A stretch of 60,622 nt of DNA, taken from assembly GCA_016871015.1 (NCBI GenBank), contig VFZX01000004.1, positions 1-60,622 on the forward strand, read 5' to 3'. A model generated the notes under the pieces. It was not told the DNA's origin. It did not search any database and worked only from the letters and a program-made list of their open reading frames with translations. This DNA comes from Acidobacteriota bacterium. GTDB lineage: Bacteria; Acidobacteriota; Terriglobia; Bryobacterales; Bryobacteraceae. Shown here one piece after another: positions 52,204 to 60,282 of the stretch; within the stretch, counting starts at the first letter, position 1, and every line of letters starts with the position of its first letter. Position numbers and translations under genes: made by a program.

Positions 52204-53010
52204 TCAGAGTACGTCGGCGAAGCCCCTTTTCAGGTGGCGGAAAACAAGCCCTCCCAGAATGAACGCGCTGAGGCTCCATCCGAGCAGGATGATGGATTCC
52301 TCAAGGTCCGGCGGGCGCGACGAGAGAATCGTATCACGGTAGGCGCGCACCAGGAAGGCCATCGGATTGTAGTCGAGCAGGAACTGGAACCGCTCCGGAT
52401 AGTCGCCATCGTACACGAAGATCGGGGTCATCCAGAACCAGACTTGCAGGAAAACCGTCATCGCCTGGGCCACGTCGCGAAGGTAGACCTGGAGCGCGGA
52501 CACCACCCAGCCCACCCCCACCGCGAACAGCCCCGTCAGCAGCACGTAGCCCGGGAGCAGCGCCAGGTTCCAGCTCCAGTGATTGAGCACGAGAGCGGTT
52601 GCGCCGAGCAGCAGCGTCAACGTGATCAGGTGGTTGAGCAGCGAGGAAAAGAAGAGGGAGACCGGAATCAGCTCGGACGGAAAGATCGTCTTGGTGATCA
52701 GGTTGGCGTGGTCGACCATGGAAGTCGACGACCGCATCACCGTTTCATTGAAAAGGAACCAGGGCAGATAGCCCGCGAGCAGGAAGAGGGTGTAGTTCTG
52801 TGTGACTTCGCCCTTTGGCAACTGGATCTTGGCGCAGAACTGGAACACGAAGGTCCAGCAGGCGATCATCACCACCGGATGCACGAATCCCCACAGCCAA
52901 CCGGCCGCCGAGCCAACGTAACGCTGCTCGAAGTCGCGGCGGACCATTTGGTAGAGCAGCGCACGCCGCTCGACAAGGTTCGTGAGGAAGAGCCGCCCGG
53001 GGAGCCTCAA
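52204..53010 (-). CDS. ABC-2 type transporter permease (O-antigen/polysaccharide export-like)
   Basis: A 268-residue inner-membrane protein with six hydrophobic segments. It starts with the amphipathic LVERRALLYQMVRRDFEQRYVGSAAGWLWGFVHP, typical of Wzm/TagG/KpsM-type permeases. Features LPWFLFNETVMRSSTSMV and DLAL-like MTPIFVYDGDYPERFQFLLDYNPMAFLVRAYRDTI are also characteristic. The partner ATPase (Wzt-like) is not adjacent. The neighbours are a sugar isomerase upstream and a sulfatase downstream, so this may be an orphan permease or use a distant ATPase. Confidence 0.88.
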   Translation of the reverse strand: MRLPGRLFLTNLVERRALLYQMVRRDFEQRYVGSAAGWLWGFVHPVVMIACWTFVFQFCAKIQLPKGEVTQNYTLFLLAGYLPWFLFNETVMRSSTSMVDHANLITKTIFPSELIPVSLFFSSLLNHLITLTLLLGATALVLNHWSWNLALLPGYVLLTGLFAVGVGWVVSALQVYLRDVAQAMTVFLQVWFWMTPIFVYDGDYPERFQFLLDYNPMAFLVRAYRDTILSSRPPDLEESIILLGWSLSAFILGGLVFRHLKRGFADVL

Positions 53011-53014
53011 CAGA

Positions 53015-53869
53015 TCAGGATAGCGCTTTGCGGCAGTACTCGAAGCACTTCCGCACTTCGGCCGTGGTGTCGGCGCCCTTGTACTCGTACTCGATGTTGG
53101 CCGGAATGCTCAGCTTCTTCTCGCGCAGCACTGCAAGCACCTGCTTGATCGGCGTGTCGCCCTGGCCGAACTCGGTGTTGGGGCCCTGGTTCTTTTTGCG
53201 GTCCTTGATGTGGAGCGTCACGATCTTGGCGTGGTTCTCGGTGAGGTAGTCCACCGGATCGAAGTTGGCTGCGGTGAAGTGGCCGATGTCCAGGTTCACG
53301 CAGATGTACTCCGACGTGCCGTTCATGGCACGGGCGAAGTCGTCCGGTGTGGCGAACTCGTTGTCGTGGATCCGTGAGTGGTTGTGCATCCCCACCCGGA
53401 TCTTGTACTTGGCGGCAAACGGATCGATCTTTTTGGCGGTCGAGACGTTCGAGGAAGCCGTGATCACCTTGACGCCCATCGCACGGGCCATTTTGAACCC
53501 CTGTTCAATCTCCTCGGATGTAAAATTATCGCGAAAGCTGTAGTTGTAGGCGTAGAGTTCGATTCCGGCAGCGTCGTATTTCTTCCGGACTTTTTTGAAG
53601 ACCGAAAGGGGCGTTTCGAGCCGCCACTTGGTCAGCGCCTCACCCCGAAGTCCTTTGGGTTCAACGTGTCCGCTGAACATCTCCACCGTGCCGATCCCAA
53701 TCTCCTTCATTGCCTGGAGGGCAGCGTCGAGGTCCATATCGCGAAACGAATACGACTGCGCTCCCAGGCGCACGCCGTTGACTTTCGAATTGATCTGCGC
53801 GAAAGTACTAGTAGCTGTAGCGGTGGCGCCTAAAGCGATCGATGAGAATCGTCTGCGCGTGATCATCAT
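53015..53869 (-). CDS. Sugar phosphate isomerase/epimerase-like protein (TIM barrel), Tat-exported
   Basis: A 284-residue protein started at ATG 53869, with GGAGG four bases upstream and TATGAT about 24 bases before that as -10. Tat leader [16 protein letters not shown]_endonuc_2-type TIM barrel: [75 protein letters not shown] and [11 protein letters not shown]. Metal-binding Glu, His and Asp are visible (EMF, HNH, DIGH, EYEY). Members are isomerases/epimerases of sugars, such as xylose or hydroxypyruvate. It heads the isomerase/permease/sulfatase unit. Confidence 0.87.
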   Translation of the reverse strand: MMITRRRFSSIALGATATATSTFAQINSKVNGVRLGAQSYSFRDMDLDAALQAMKEIGIGTVEMFSGHVEPKGLRGEALTKWRLETPLSVFKKVRKKYDAAGIELYAYNYSFRDNFTSEEIEQGFKMARAMGVKVITASSNVSTAKKIDPFAAKYKIRVGMHNHSRIHDNEFATPDDFARAMNGTSEYICVNLDIGHFTAANFDPVDYLTENHAKIVTLHIKDRKKNQGPNTEFGQGDTPIKQVLAVLREKKLSIPANIEYEYKGADTTAEVRKCFEYCRKALS

Positions 53870-54006
53870 GCGGCCTCCGTAAAACAAACATCATACCATT
53901 GGCTATGGGGCCGATGATTATCATGGCTTCGGAAAAGAAACGCTCCGCAATGATCCGCGCAAGGGCGGATTGCCGCAGACTCTGGTGAAGAGGGAGAAGG
54001 AAGTAG

Positions 54007-55590
54007 ATGCTTGTACGTTTTTTGCCGGCGGTGATCCTGGCAGCGGCGCTTGAGGGCGGTTCGCTGTTGAGGAACAGGGTCACTGGACAGCCGCTGCGGC
54101 TGAGCGGCACGGCGATTACGTTTAAACTGAGCCGGACGGTGCACTTGGCCGGTGGGGATTCTGGTGTGGATCCCCGTGATTCAGCCGGCAACGTTCACAC
54201 AGCGGTCGCAGCCGCGGCGCGCGCATGGGCGGAAACAAACCGCCTCACAATCAATCTGGAGCTCACCGATCAGACAACGATTCAGCCGGGCGATTCGATC
54301 ATCACCTTCGTGGACCCCTCCCTTTTCGACCAGGGCATCTGCGACCGTGCCAACTTCGTTGCCTGCGCCGTTCACTGGTATCTGCCCGATGGCCGGGTCG
54401 TGGGCGTCAGCATCGCTTTCAATCCGTACAAGAAGCATTCGGCCTCCGGATTGCGGGGGACCCACGACATTGGACTCACAGCGCTCCACGAGATCGGCCA
54501 CGCGATCGGACTCGACCACTCGCCGATCCTCGACTCAGTGATGCAGGCGGGTCTCGAAGTCGACATTCCGGGCGCGGAACCCTTCTTCCCAGTCCGCGAG
54601 CTGTCCCGCGACGATATCTACACGGTTGCGTCTGCCTATCCGGAGTTGCCGGTCGAGGTTGGGCGCATCACCGGAACCGTCCGGCGCGGCGGCGAGCCCC
54701 ATCCGCTCGCCATCGTGCTTGCCGTGGACAGCTCAGGCCGAATCGTTCAAGGCGCCAGTACCGCGCAGGATGGAACCTACACCCTGCCAGTCCCGCCCGG
54801 GGAAGTCACGCTGGCCGTGATCCCGGTGCCCGACCGGGCCTCTTTCGCCCCTTGGTTCTGGACCTCCGACGGCGGCAAGGCGTCCGGACCTGAGACGATT
54901 TCCGTTTCCGCCGGGCAGACCCGGACGGGTACCGACTTCGGCATCGGAGAAGGAGGCGCGCTGTCGGTCCGGACGGTCGGCTACGTGAACGTGGATACCT
55001 ACCTTGGCTACGCAGCGGTCACCTTCGCCCGCGGCCAAAGCGTGGTGTTCGGCGTGTCCCGGAACAACGCCGAGGGCCCGGCAACGATGGAGATTTCCCC
55101 CCTCTTGGGTGAACTCGAGGGTGCGCCGGCCACCTTCCCCGGTGCGGCCAGAATCGCGCTTCAGGGCCTCAAGATCGCGGCCGGAGCTGAGCCCGGACCC
55201 TATCCGGTGCTCGTAAAGACGGGTAATCTTTCCGTCTTGATCGCGGGCGGGCTCCGCGTGGCAGTCGCCGCTAACGTTGAGGGCGTGCGGGACGAGAATG
55301 GCGCCACCGATGCGACGTTCCGGCCGGGCCAGAAGTTCACGATTTTCGGGACCGATCTGGCTCATCGCGACGGGACAGGTTCTCCCCTGTTGCCCGGCGG
55401 CCCGCTCCCGACGCAAGTGGCTGGAATCTCGGTCCGGGTGGCCGACCGCTTCGCACTGATTGAGTCAGTGTCCAGTTCGAGCATCGTTGCAGTGGTGCCC
55501 GATGGGATCCAGGGCGAGGAAGCCGACGTGGTCGTGCATGCCGGCACCACCGTGCAGAGCAAAGCGGTGAAGATCAAGTTAGGGCAATAG
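54007..55590 (+). CDS. Exported matrixin-like metalloprotease with Solibacter-type C-terminal domain
   Basis: A 527-residue protein with a signal peptide (LVRFLPAVILAAALEGG). The catalytic zinc motif HEIGHAIGLDH is at 161-171, with the Met-turn at about 179 (DSVMQAG); these define a metzincin of the M10A matrixin type. A regulatory-like domain follows (about 215-315, GRITGTVRRGGEPHPLAIVL, DGTYTLPVPPGEVTLAVIP). The C-terminal region (about 430-527, GQKFTIFGTDLAHRDGTG, VPDGIQGEEADVVV) resembles the Solibacter C-terminal domain (TIGR03437). GGGAGAAGGAAG precedes the ATG. The 3' end overlaps the opposing gene by 12 bases. Confidence 0.88.
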   Translation: MLVRFLPAVILAAALEGGSLLRNRVTGQPLRLSGTAITFKLSRTVHLAGGDSGVDPRDSAGNVHTAVAAAARAWAETNRLTINLELTDQTTIQPGDSIITFVDPSLFDQGICDRANFVACAVHWYLPDGRVVGVSIAFNPYKKHSASGLRGTHDIGLTALHEIGHAIGLDHSPILDSVMQAGLEVDIPGAEPFFPVRELSRDDIYTVASAYPELPVEVGRITGTVRRGGEPHPLAIVLAVDSSGRIVQGASTAQDGTYTLPVPPGEVTLAVIPVPDRASFAPWFWTSDGGKASGPETISVSAGQTRTGTDFGIGEGGALSVRTVGYVNVDTYLGYAAVTFARGQSVVFGVSRNNAEGPATMEISPLLGELEGAPATFPGAARIALQGLKIAAGAEPGPYPVLVKTGNLSVLIAGGLRVAVAANVEGVRDENGATDATFRPGQKFTIFGTDLAHRDGTGSPLLPGGPLPTQVAGISVRVADRFALIESVSSSSIVAVVPDGIQGEEADVVVHAGTTVQSKAVKIKLGQ

Positions 55591-57111
55591 CTCGAAGATC
55601 CGGATCCCGGCGGACTCGTGCAACAGGCGCCAGCGCGGGTCCTCCGTAATGCGCCTTGACCAGGCAATGCGCTCGCCGTCGCGAAGGTCGAGTTCGTAGT
55701 CCCATGGCGTCATGTACAGGTAGCGGGCTCCGTGACGCCGGGCGGTCTCTTTGACTTGCGAGAAATAGGCCTGGACGGGATCCGGCTTCCGTGCATAACC
55801 GAGCTGCGGCGGCAGCGGCATCCCGATCGCGTGGCGTCCGGTGAATAGTGCGAACCGGCTCTCCTGGTAGGCAACCGCGATGGCGTCTTGCGGAAGCCGG
55901 GTCCTGGCCCAATCGAGCGCATTCTGCTGGATCCGGCCCCGTTCCCGCTGCTGGGCGAGGATCGACGGAAAGTACCCGGTCAATGACTCCGCCGTGCCTG
56001 CCGCCCAAAAGCATCCGGCAGCCGCCATCCCACCAAGGACTGCTCCGGAAACAACCCGGTCGGCCACCCCCGCCCGGCGCCACAGACCAAGCATCGCCCG
56101 CGCGACCGCCTCTCCGCACTCCCAGATCCCCCGCAGCAGAAGCGGTAGAAGTGGCAGCAGGAACCGTTCATTCGGAGAAAAGTTCCAGGGCAGCAGCATT
56201 GCCAAATAGACTGCGGCGAACACTGTGTACAAGCTGAGTCCTTCCCGCTGTGTCCATCGGACGATTCCGTACACGGCCAGGAGCGCCAGCATGGTCTTCC
56301 GGTAGGACACTGTGATCGAGTCTCCCGCGTCAAACCACAGCAGACTCCCCGCGGAGAGCAAGGCCGTCTCAAGGTTCGATTGCACGACTCCCAGAATTCC
56401 CGCAGGATCGAAACTCGCCGCGAGGTAGCCGGAATAGTCCGTGTAGAAGCTCATCTGGATCGACGGATCCCGGGGGTTTCGAGCACCGCTCCACCATTGC
56501 CACAGCAGGACCGCGGGCAGCATCGACACCGTAAACCGCGCCGCATCCCGCCACCTGCGCTGGAATAAGTACCACACCGGCCCGGCCACCAGCAGCCCCA
56601 GCGAAGCCGACCGGATCAACACCGCGAGTCCCGCCACGGCGCCCGCCACTGCCGGAAATCGAGCCGACAGCGCGAACACGGCCATCAATACGCACATTCC
56701 AGCGGTCTCCGACATGAGGCTCGCGCCGTAGAACAGCGAGACCGGGTTAACGGCGGCGGCGGCCGCGATCCAGCGGTTCCACTGAGCGGTGACGGCGGAC
56801 TGCACCGCGTATAACACCGCCCCCACCACCGCGGCCAAAGCCAGATTCGCAGGAAACTCCGGCCACGCGCGCCAGATCCATTGCAGCAGCCACGGATATC
56901 CGAAAGGATATTTAGTCTGCCACGGCTCCCCGGGAAGGCCCGGAATTTTGTGGCCGTCCCCCTGGGCCCAGGCCTTGGCCGACGAGAAGTAGATCGCGTC
57001 ATCGAGCAAAAAGCCGAAATGCGGAACATCGCGCGCCTGCCAAAAATACCATCCGGCGGCTGCCGCAGCGGCGGTGGCAAGCAGGCCGAATCCGGCGCGG
57101 TGTGGCATCAT
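55579..57111 (-). CDS. Membrane glycosyltransferase-like protein (GT39/ArnT type)
   Basis: A 510-residue inner-membrane protein with ten or more hydrophobic segments. The first extracytoplasmic loop contains the DD pair (FGFLLDDAIYFSSAKAWAQGDG, Asp37-Asp38) where ArnT/PMT enzymes carry the catalytic acid. YPFGYPWLLQW and PNERFLLPLLPLLL are also family features. The C-terminal 130 residues form a soluble domain (LDWARTRLPQDAIAVAYQESRFALF). It would transfer sugar from a polyprenyl carrier; acceptor unknown. It is divergent from the cytochrome operon across only 20 bases. Confidence 0.8.
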   Translation of the reverse strand: MMPHRAGFGLLATAAAAAAGWYFWQARDVPHFGFLLDDAIYFSSAKAWAQGDGHKIPGLPGEPWQTKYPFGYPWLLQWIWRAWPEFPANLALAAVVGAVLYAVQSAVTAQWNRWIAAAAAVNPVSLFYGASLMSETAGMCVLMAVFALSARFPAVAGAVAGLAVLIRSASLGLLVAGPVWYLFQRRWRDAARFTVSMLPAVLLWQWWSGARNPRDPSIQMSFYTDYSGYLAASFDPAGILGVVQSNLETALLSAGSLLWFDAGDSITVSYRKTMLALLAVYGIVRWTQREGLSLYTVFAAVYLAMLLPWNFSPNERFLLPLLPLLLRGIWECGEAVARAMLGLWRRAGVADRVVSGAVLGGMAAAGCFWAAGTAESLTGYFPSILAQQRERGRIQQNALDWARTRLPQDAIAVAYQESRFALFTGRHAIGMPLPPQLGYARKPDPVQAYFSQVKETARRHGARYLYMTPWDYELDLRDGERIAWSRRITEDPRWRLLHESAGIRIFELLP

Positions 57112-57131
57112 AGTGTCAATCCCAATCGCAT

Positions 57132-57926
57132 ATGTGGCGGCAAACCTTCCTCATCCTCACCACCGGCGCGCTTCTGCTTCCAGCCGCCGAGCCTGAAAAG
57201 CCAAAGAACCCGGCCATCGGAAATCCTGAAGCGATCGCGGCAGGTCAAAAGCTGTTTGGCGCCGGTTGCGCCGGATGCCATGGGACCAGCGGCGAAGGCG
57301 GACGCGGACCCAAGCTCCGCAACCGCGCCGTCTGGCACACCCTGGACGACGACGGAATCTTCAAAACCATCAAACGCGGCGTTCCCGGCGCCGACATGCC
57401 AGGCTCGAGCCTGGAGGACGAAAAGATCTGGCAACTGGTGGCCTTCGTCCGTTCGATCAACTCCCCGGCCATCGAACAGAACGTTCCTGGGTCTCCCCAA
57501 GCCGGAGAAGCAATCTTCTGGGGCAAGGGCGGATGCGGCAACTGCCACCTCATCCGCGGCAAGGGCGGAATGCTCGGACCCGATCTGAGCAACGTCGGCG
57601 GACTCCGGCCCGTGGAGCAGATCCGCGAGGACATTCTGACTCCCGACAATGACGGATACGAGACCTACCGGCGTGTCACCGCGGTCACCACGTCCGGGCG
57701 CAAGATCGAGGGCGTGCTCAAGAACCGGACCAACTACTCGCTCCAAATCCAAGACGCTCAAGGCAACCTCCATATGGTATCGACCGCTGGACTCCGCGAG
57801 ATTACGCTCGAAAAGAAGTCGCCGATGCCCAAGGACTTCAAGTCCAGGCTTTCCCGTGAGGAATTCCGCGATCTGGTTGCGTTCCTGTCGCGGCAGAGCA
57901 TGCGTCCGGCTGAGGGAGGAAAATAG
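57132..57926 (+). CDS. Diheme c-type cytochrome with heme-binding C-terminal domain
   Basis: A 264-residue exported protein with a signal peptide (WRQTFLILTTGALLLPAAE). First heme: CAGCH at 46-50, with axial Met in ADMPG near 89. Second heme: CGNCH at 135-139 in GEAIFWGKGGCGNCHLIRGKG. The C-terminal region (about 155-255; REDILTPDNDGYETYRRV, TSGRKIEGVLKNRTNYSLQIQD) matches the planctomycete/verrucomicrobial heme-binding domain, with Met in SPMPKDF as candidate ligand. It is the first gene of an operon with a PQQ dehydrogenase two bases downstream and is its probable electron acceptor. Confidence 0.9.
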   Translation: MWRQTFLILTTGALLLPAAEPEKPKNPAIGNPEAIAAGQKLFGAGCAGCHGTSGEGGRGPKLRNRAVWHTLDDDGIFKTIKRGVPGADMPGSSLEDEKIWQLVAFVRSINSPAIEQNVPGSPQAGEAIFWGKGGCGNCHLIRGKGGMLGPDLSNVGGLRPVEQIREDILTPDNDGYETYRRVTAVTTSGRKIEGVLKNRTNYSLQIQDAQGNLHMVSTAGLREITLEKKSPMPKDFKSRLSREEFRDLVAFLSRQSMRPAEGGK

Positions 57927-57928
57927 CG

Positions 57929-59530
57929 ATGAAAGCACTGGCAATATTGCTCGTGGCCGCCGCGCTCAGCGCGCAGGTCAAGTACGAAGACATCCTGAAG
58001 GGACCGGGCGCGAACTGGATCACCTATGCCGGCGGCTACAGCGGACAGCGTCACAGCTCGCTGACCCAGATCTCGACCGCCAATGCAGGTTCGATCGTCC
58101 CCAAATGGGTTTATCACGTTCCCAAGGCGAGTGGACTCCGGACACATCCGCTGGTCTACAACGGCGTGATGTACATCACCAACACGAACCGTGTGATCGC
58201 GCTCGACGCCCGCACCGGACGGCAGATCTGGGAGTACTTCGACCCGAAGGCGAAAAAGGACGGCGTCAATCGCGGCGCCGCGGTTCTGGGTGACAAGGTC
58301 TTTTTCGTGACCTCGGACGTCCATTTGGTGGCGCTAGACCGCCGCAATGGCGCGCTCCTCTGGCAGACCAAGTACGGCGACCCGGACAAGGGCCAGAACG
58401 CCACTCTCGCGCCGCTCGTCGTCAAGGACAAGGTGCTGGTCGGCAACGCGGGCGGGGACACCGGCATGCGCGGGTCCCTGGTGGCGATCAACGCCAACAC
58501 CGGAAAGGAGGACTGGCGGCTATACACGATTCCAGCCAAGGGCGAGCCGGGATCGGAGACCTGGAGCGATCTCCACGAATGGGGCGGCGGAGCGACGTGG
58601 CTCACCGGCACATATGACCCCGCGTTGAACCTGATCTACTGGCCCACCGGCAATCCATGGCCTGACTTCTACGGCGGCAACCGGAAGGGTGACAACCTGT
58701 ATTCCGCGTCAGTACTCGCAATCGATGCCGATACCGGGAAGATGAAGTGGTACTTCCAGTTCACCCCGCACGACGTCCATGACTGGGACGCACAGGCTTG
58801 GCCCGTGCTGGTGGATCTCCCGTTCCGCGGACAGCAGCGTAAGCTCATGCTGTACGGCAACCGCAACGGCTTCTACTATGTCCTGGACCGGGTGACCGGC
58901 GAGTACCTCCACGGGACCAAGCTGGTCGACCGCGTCGACTGGGCAAGCGGGCTGGACGACCGTGGCCGCCCGGTTCTGGTGGCTGGCAAAGATCCTACCA
59001 TCACGGGCAACGTGTCCTGCCCCGGGGTGCGCGGCGCGACAAACTGGATGTCGCCCTCGTTCAATCCGGCCACGGGTCTGTTCTACATCATGACGCTCGA
59101 GCAGTGCGATGTCTATTCGGCGTCGACCAAGGAGCCCGAACCGATGAAGGGATTCTCGGGCGGGGGCGCGGGGCGGAATCCGGAGAGTCCCGGACGCTTC
59201 GTGCTCCGCGCGCTGGAGCCAACCACCGGGAAGCGGCGCTGGGAATATGCGATGTCGGGCAAAGTGGACGCCTGGCCGGGGACACTATCTACGGCCGGCG
59301 GCGTGATCTTCTCCGCCGACGATGACGGCCACCTGGTGGCGTTCGACGCGCGCAACGGCAAGGTGCTCTGGCACTTCCAGACGGGCGAGACAATCAACAC
59401 GTCTCCGGTAACCTTCGCCGTCGACGGCAAGCAGTACGTCTCGATCGCCTCCTCGACCGCGATCTTCACGTTCGGACTGTTCGAACCCGCCGCGCCGGTC
59501 ACTCCGCCCGTGGTCAAGGAAGTGCCGTGA
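57929..59530 (+). CDS. PQQ-dependent dehydrogenase (PQQ-binding beta-propeller)
   Basis: A 533-residue protein with a signal peptide (MKALAILLVAAALSAQ). Eight-bladed PQQ propeller repeats: NRVIALDARTGRQIWEY, HLVALDRRNGALLWQTKYG, GSLVAINANTGKEDWRL, SVLAIDADTGKMKWYFQFTPHDVHDWDAQAWP, GFYYVLDRVTGEYL, LRALEPTTGKRRWEYAM and HLVAFDARNGKVLWHFQTG. LIYWPTGNPWPDFYGGNRKGDN is typical of quinoprotein alcohol dehydrogenases. It oxidises an alcohol or sugar in the periplasm and passes electrons to the cytochrome next to it. The substrate is unknown. Confidence 0.9.
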   Translation: MKALAILLVAAALSAQVKYEDILKGPGANWITYAGGYSGQRHSSLTQISTANAGSIVPKWVYHVPKASGLRTHPLVYNGVMYITNTNRVIALDARTGRQIWEYFDPKAKKDGVNRGAAVLGDKVFFVTSDVHLVALDRRNGALLWQTKYGDPDKGQNATLAPLVVKDKVLVGNAGGDTGMRGSLVAINANTGKEDWRLYTIPAKGEPGSETWSDLHEWGGGATWLTGTYDPALNLIYWPTGNPWPDFYGGNRKGDNLYSASVLAIDADTGKMKWYFQFTPHDVHDWDAQAWPVLVDLPFRGQQRKLMLYGNRNGFYYVLDRVTGEYLHGTKLVDRVDWASGLDDRGRPVLVAGKDPTITGNVSCPGVRGATNWMSPSFNPATGLFYIMTLEQCDVYSASTKEPEPMKGFSGGGAGRNPESPGRFVLRALEPTTGKRRWEYAMSGKVDAWPGTLSTAGGVIFSADDDGHLVAFDARNGKVLWHFQTGETINTSPVTFAVDGKQYVSIASSTAIFTFGLFEPAAPVTPPVVKEVP

Positions 59531-60198
59531 TCGAGGAGATCGCGGACGGCCGTACGGACTTGGTCTTCGAGTATCTCGCGGCAGGCAATCCTGCCACTCC
59601 CGAGCTCCTGGGCCACTGTGCTTACTACGGCGATGTCAGCGCGCTAAAGCACCTTCTGGCCAATGGAGCCCGGCTGGACTGGCTGGGCGAGAATCTCGAC
59701 CTTAACGCAGCCGCCTATCACGGACACTGGAGTCTGTGCCGTTACCTGCTCGACCGCGGCGCCGATCCCAATCTCCCGCTGGCGGACACCGGTGAGGTTC
59801 CGCTGCACGCGGCAGCTTCGAAATCCCATCCGCGCTACATCCTGGTGGCGCGGGTGCTCCTCGATTTTGAGGCAGATCCCAACCGGGCCACGATTCCCGG
59901 TGTCGAGACCGGATCCTTCATGCGGGATTGCCGGACCAAGGGTGAGACTCCCCTCCACCGCGCCGCGGCCTTCTGTGACGAGGAGATGATCGACCTCCTG
60001 ACCGGGGCCGGCGCCGATATCATGGCGCGCGACGCCCAGGGCGACACACCTCTCAGTTGGGCAAGCTGGTATGGGCGGCCGGGCGGTATCCTGCGGCGGC
60101 TCTGTTACGGCGGACACCGGGTCAACGAGGCTTATGACAGTCCTTCGGGTGGCATGGAGGGATTCCTCCGGGGCACCCCGCATCTCAGGCGGAAATAG
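59527..60198 (+). CDS. Ankyrin-repeat protein
   Basis: A 223-residue protein, with its GTG overlapping the dehydrogenase stop by four bases (GTGA). It has ankyrin repeats throughout: LGHCAYYGDVSALKHLLANGARLD, NAAAYHGHWSLCRYLLDRGADPN, PLHAAASKSHPRYILVARVLLDF, TPLHRAAAFCDEEMIDLLTGAGADI and TPLSWASWYGRPGGILRRLC. There is no signal peptide, so it probably stays in the cytoplasm, unlike the two exported proteins upstream. A protein-binding partner is likely but not identifiable. Confidence 0.88.
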   Translation: MIEEIADGRTDLVFEYLAAGNPATPELLGHCAYYGDVSALKHLLANGARLDWLGENLDLNAAAYHGHWSLCRYLLDRGADPNLPLADTGEVPLHAAASKSHPRYILVARVLLDFEADPNRATIPGVETGSFMRDCRTKGETPLHRAAAFCDEEMIDLLTGAGADIMARDAQGDTPLSWASWYGRPGGILRRLCYGGHRVNEAYDSPSGGMEGFLRGTPHLRRK

Positions 60199-60282
60199 CC
60201 GCTACGGCTTGCACTCGCCAGTACAGACCGTCTCGGAAATCTTCGTCAGCGGACCCAGCTTGCCTGAATCAAGCTCTGGCCG

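Noticed and set aside
53888-54006. Possible small gene or RNA between the isomerase and the protease
   Set aside because: Short frames without start signals; contains only a minor ATGAT-T-ATCAT palindrome and the protease ribosome-binding site.
56365-56395. GGTTCGATTGC-like sequence that resembles a tRNA T-arm
   Set aside because: No acceptor, D-arm or anticodon stem around it; it lies inside the glycosyltransferase gene.
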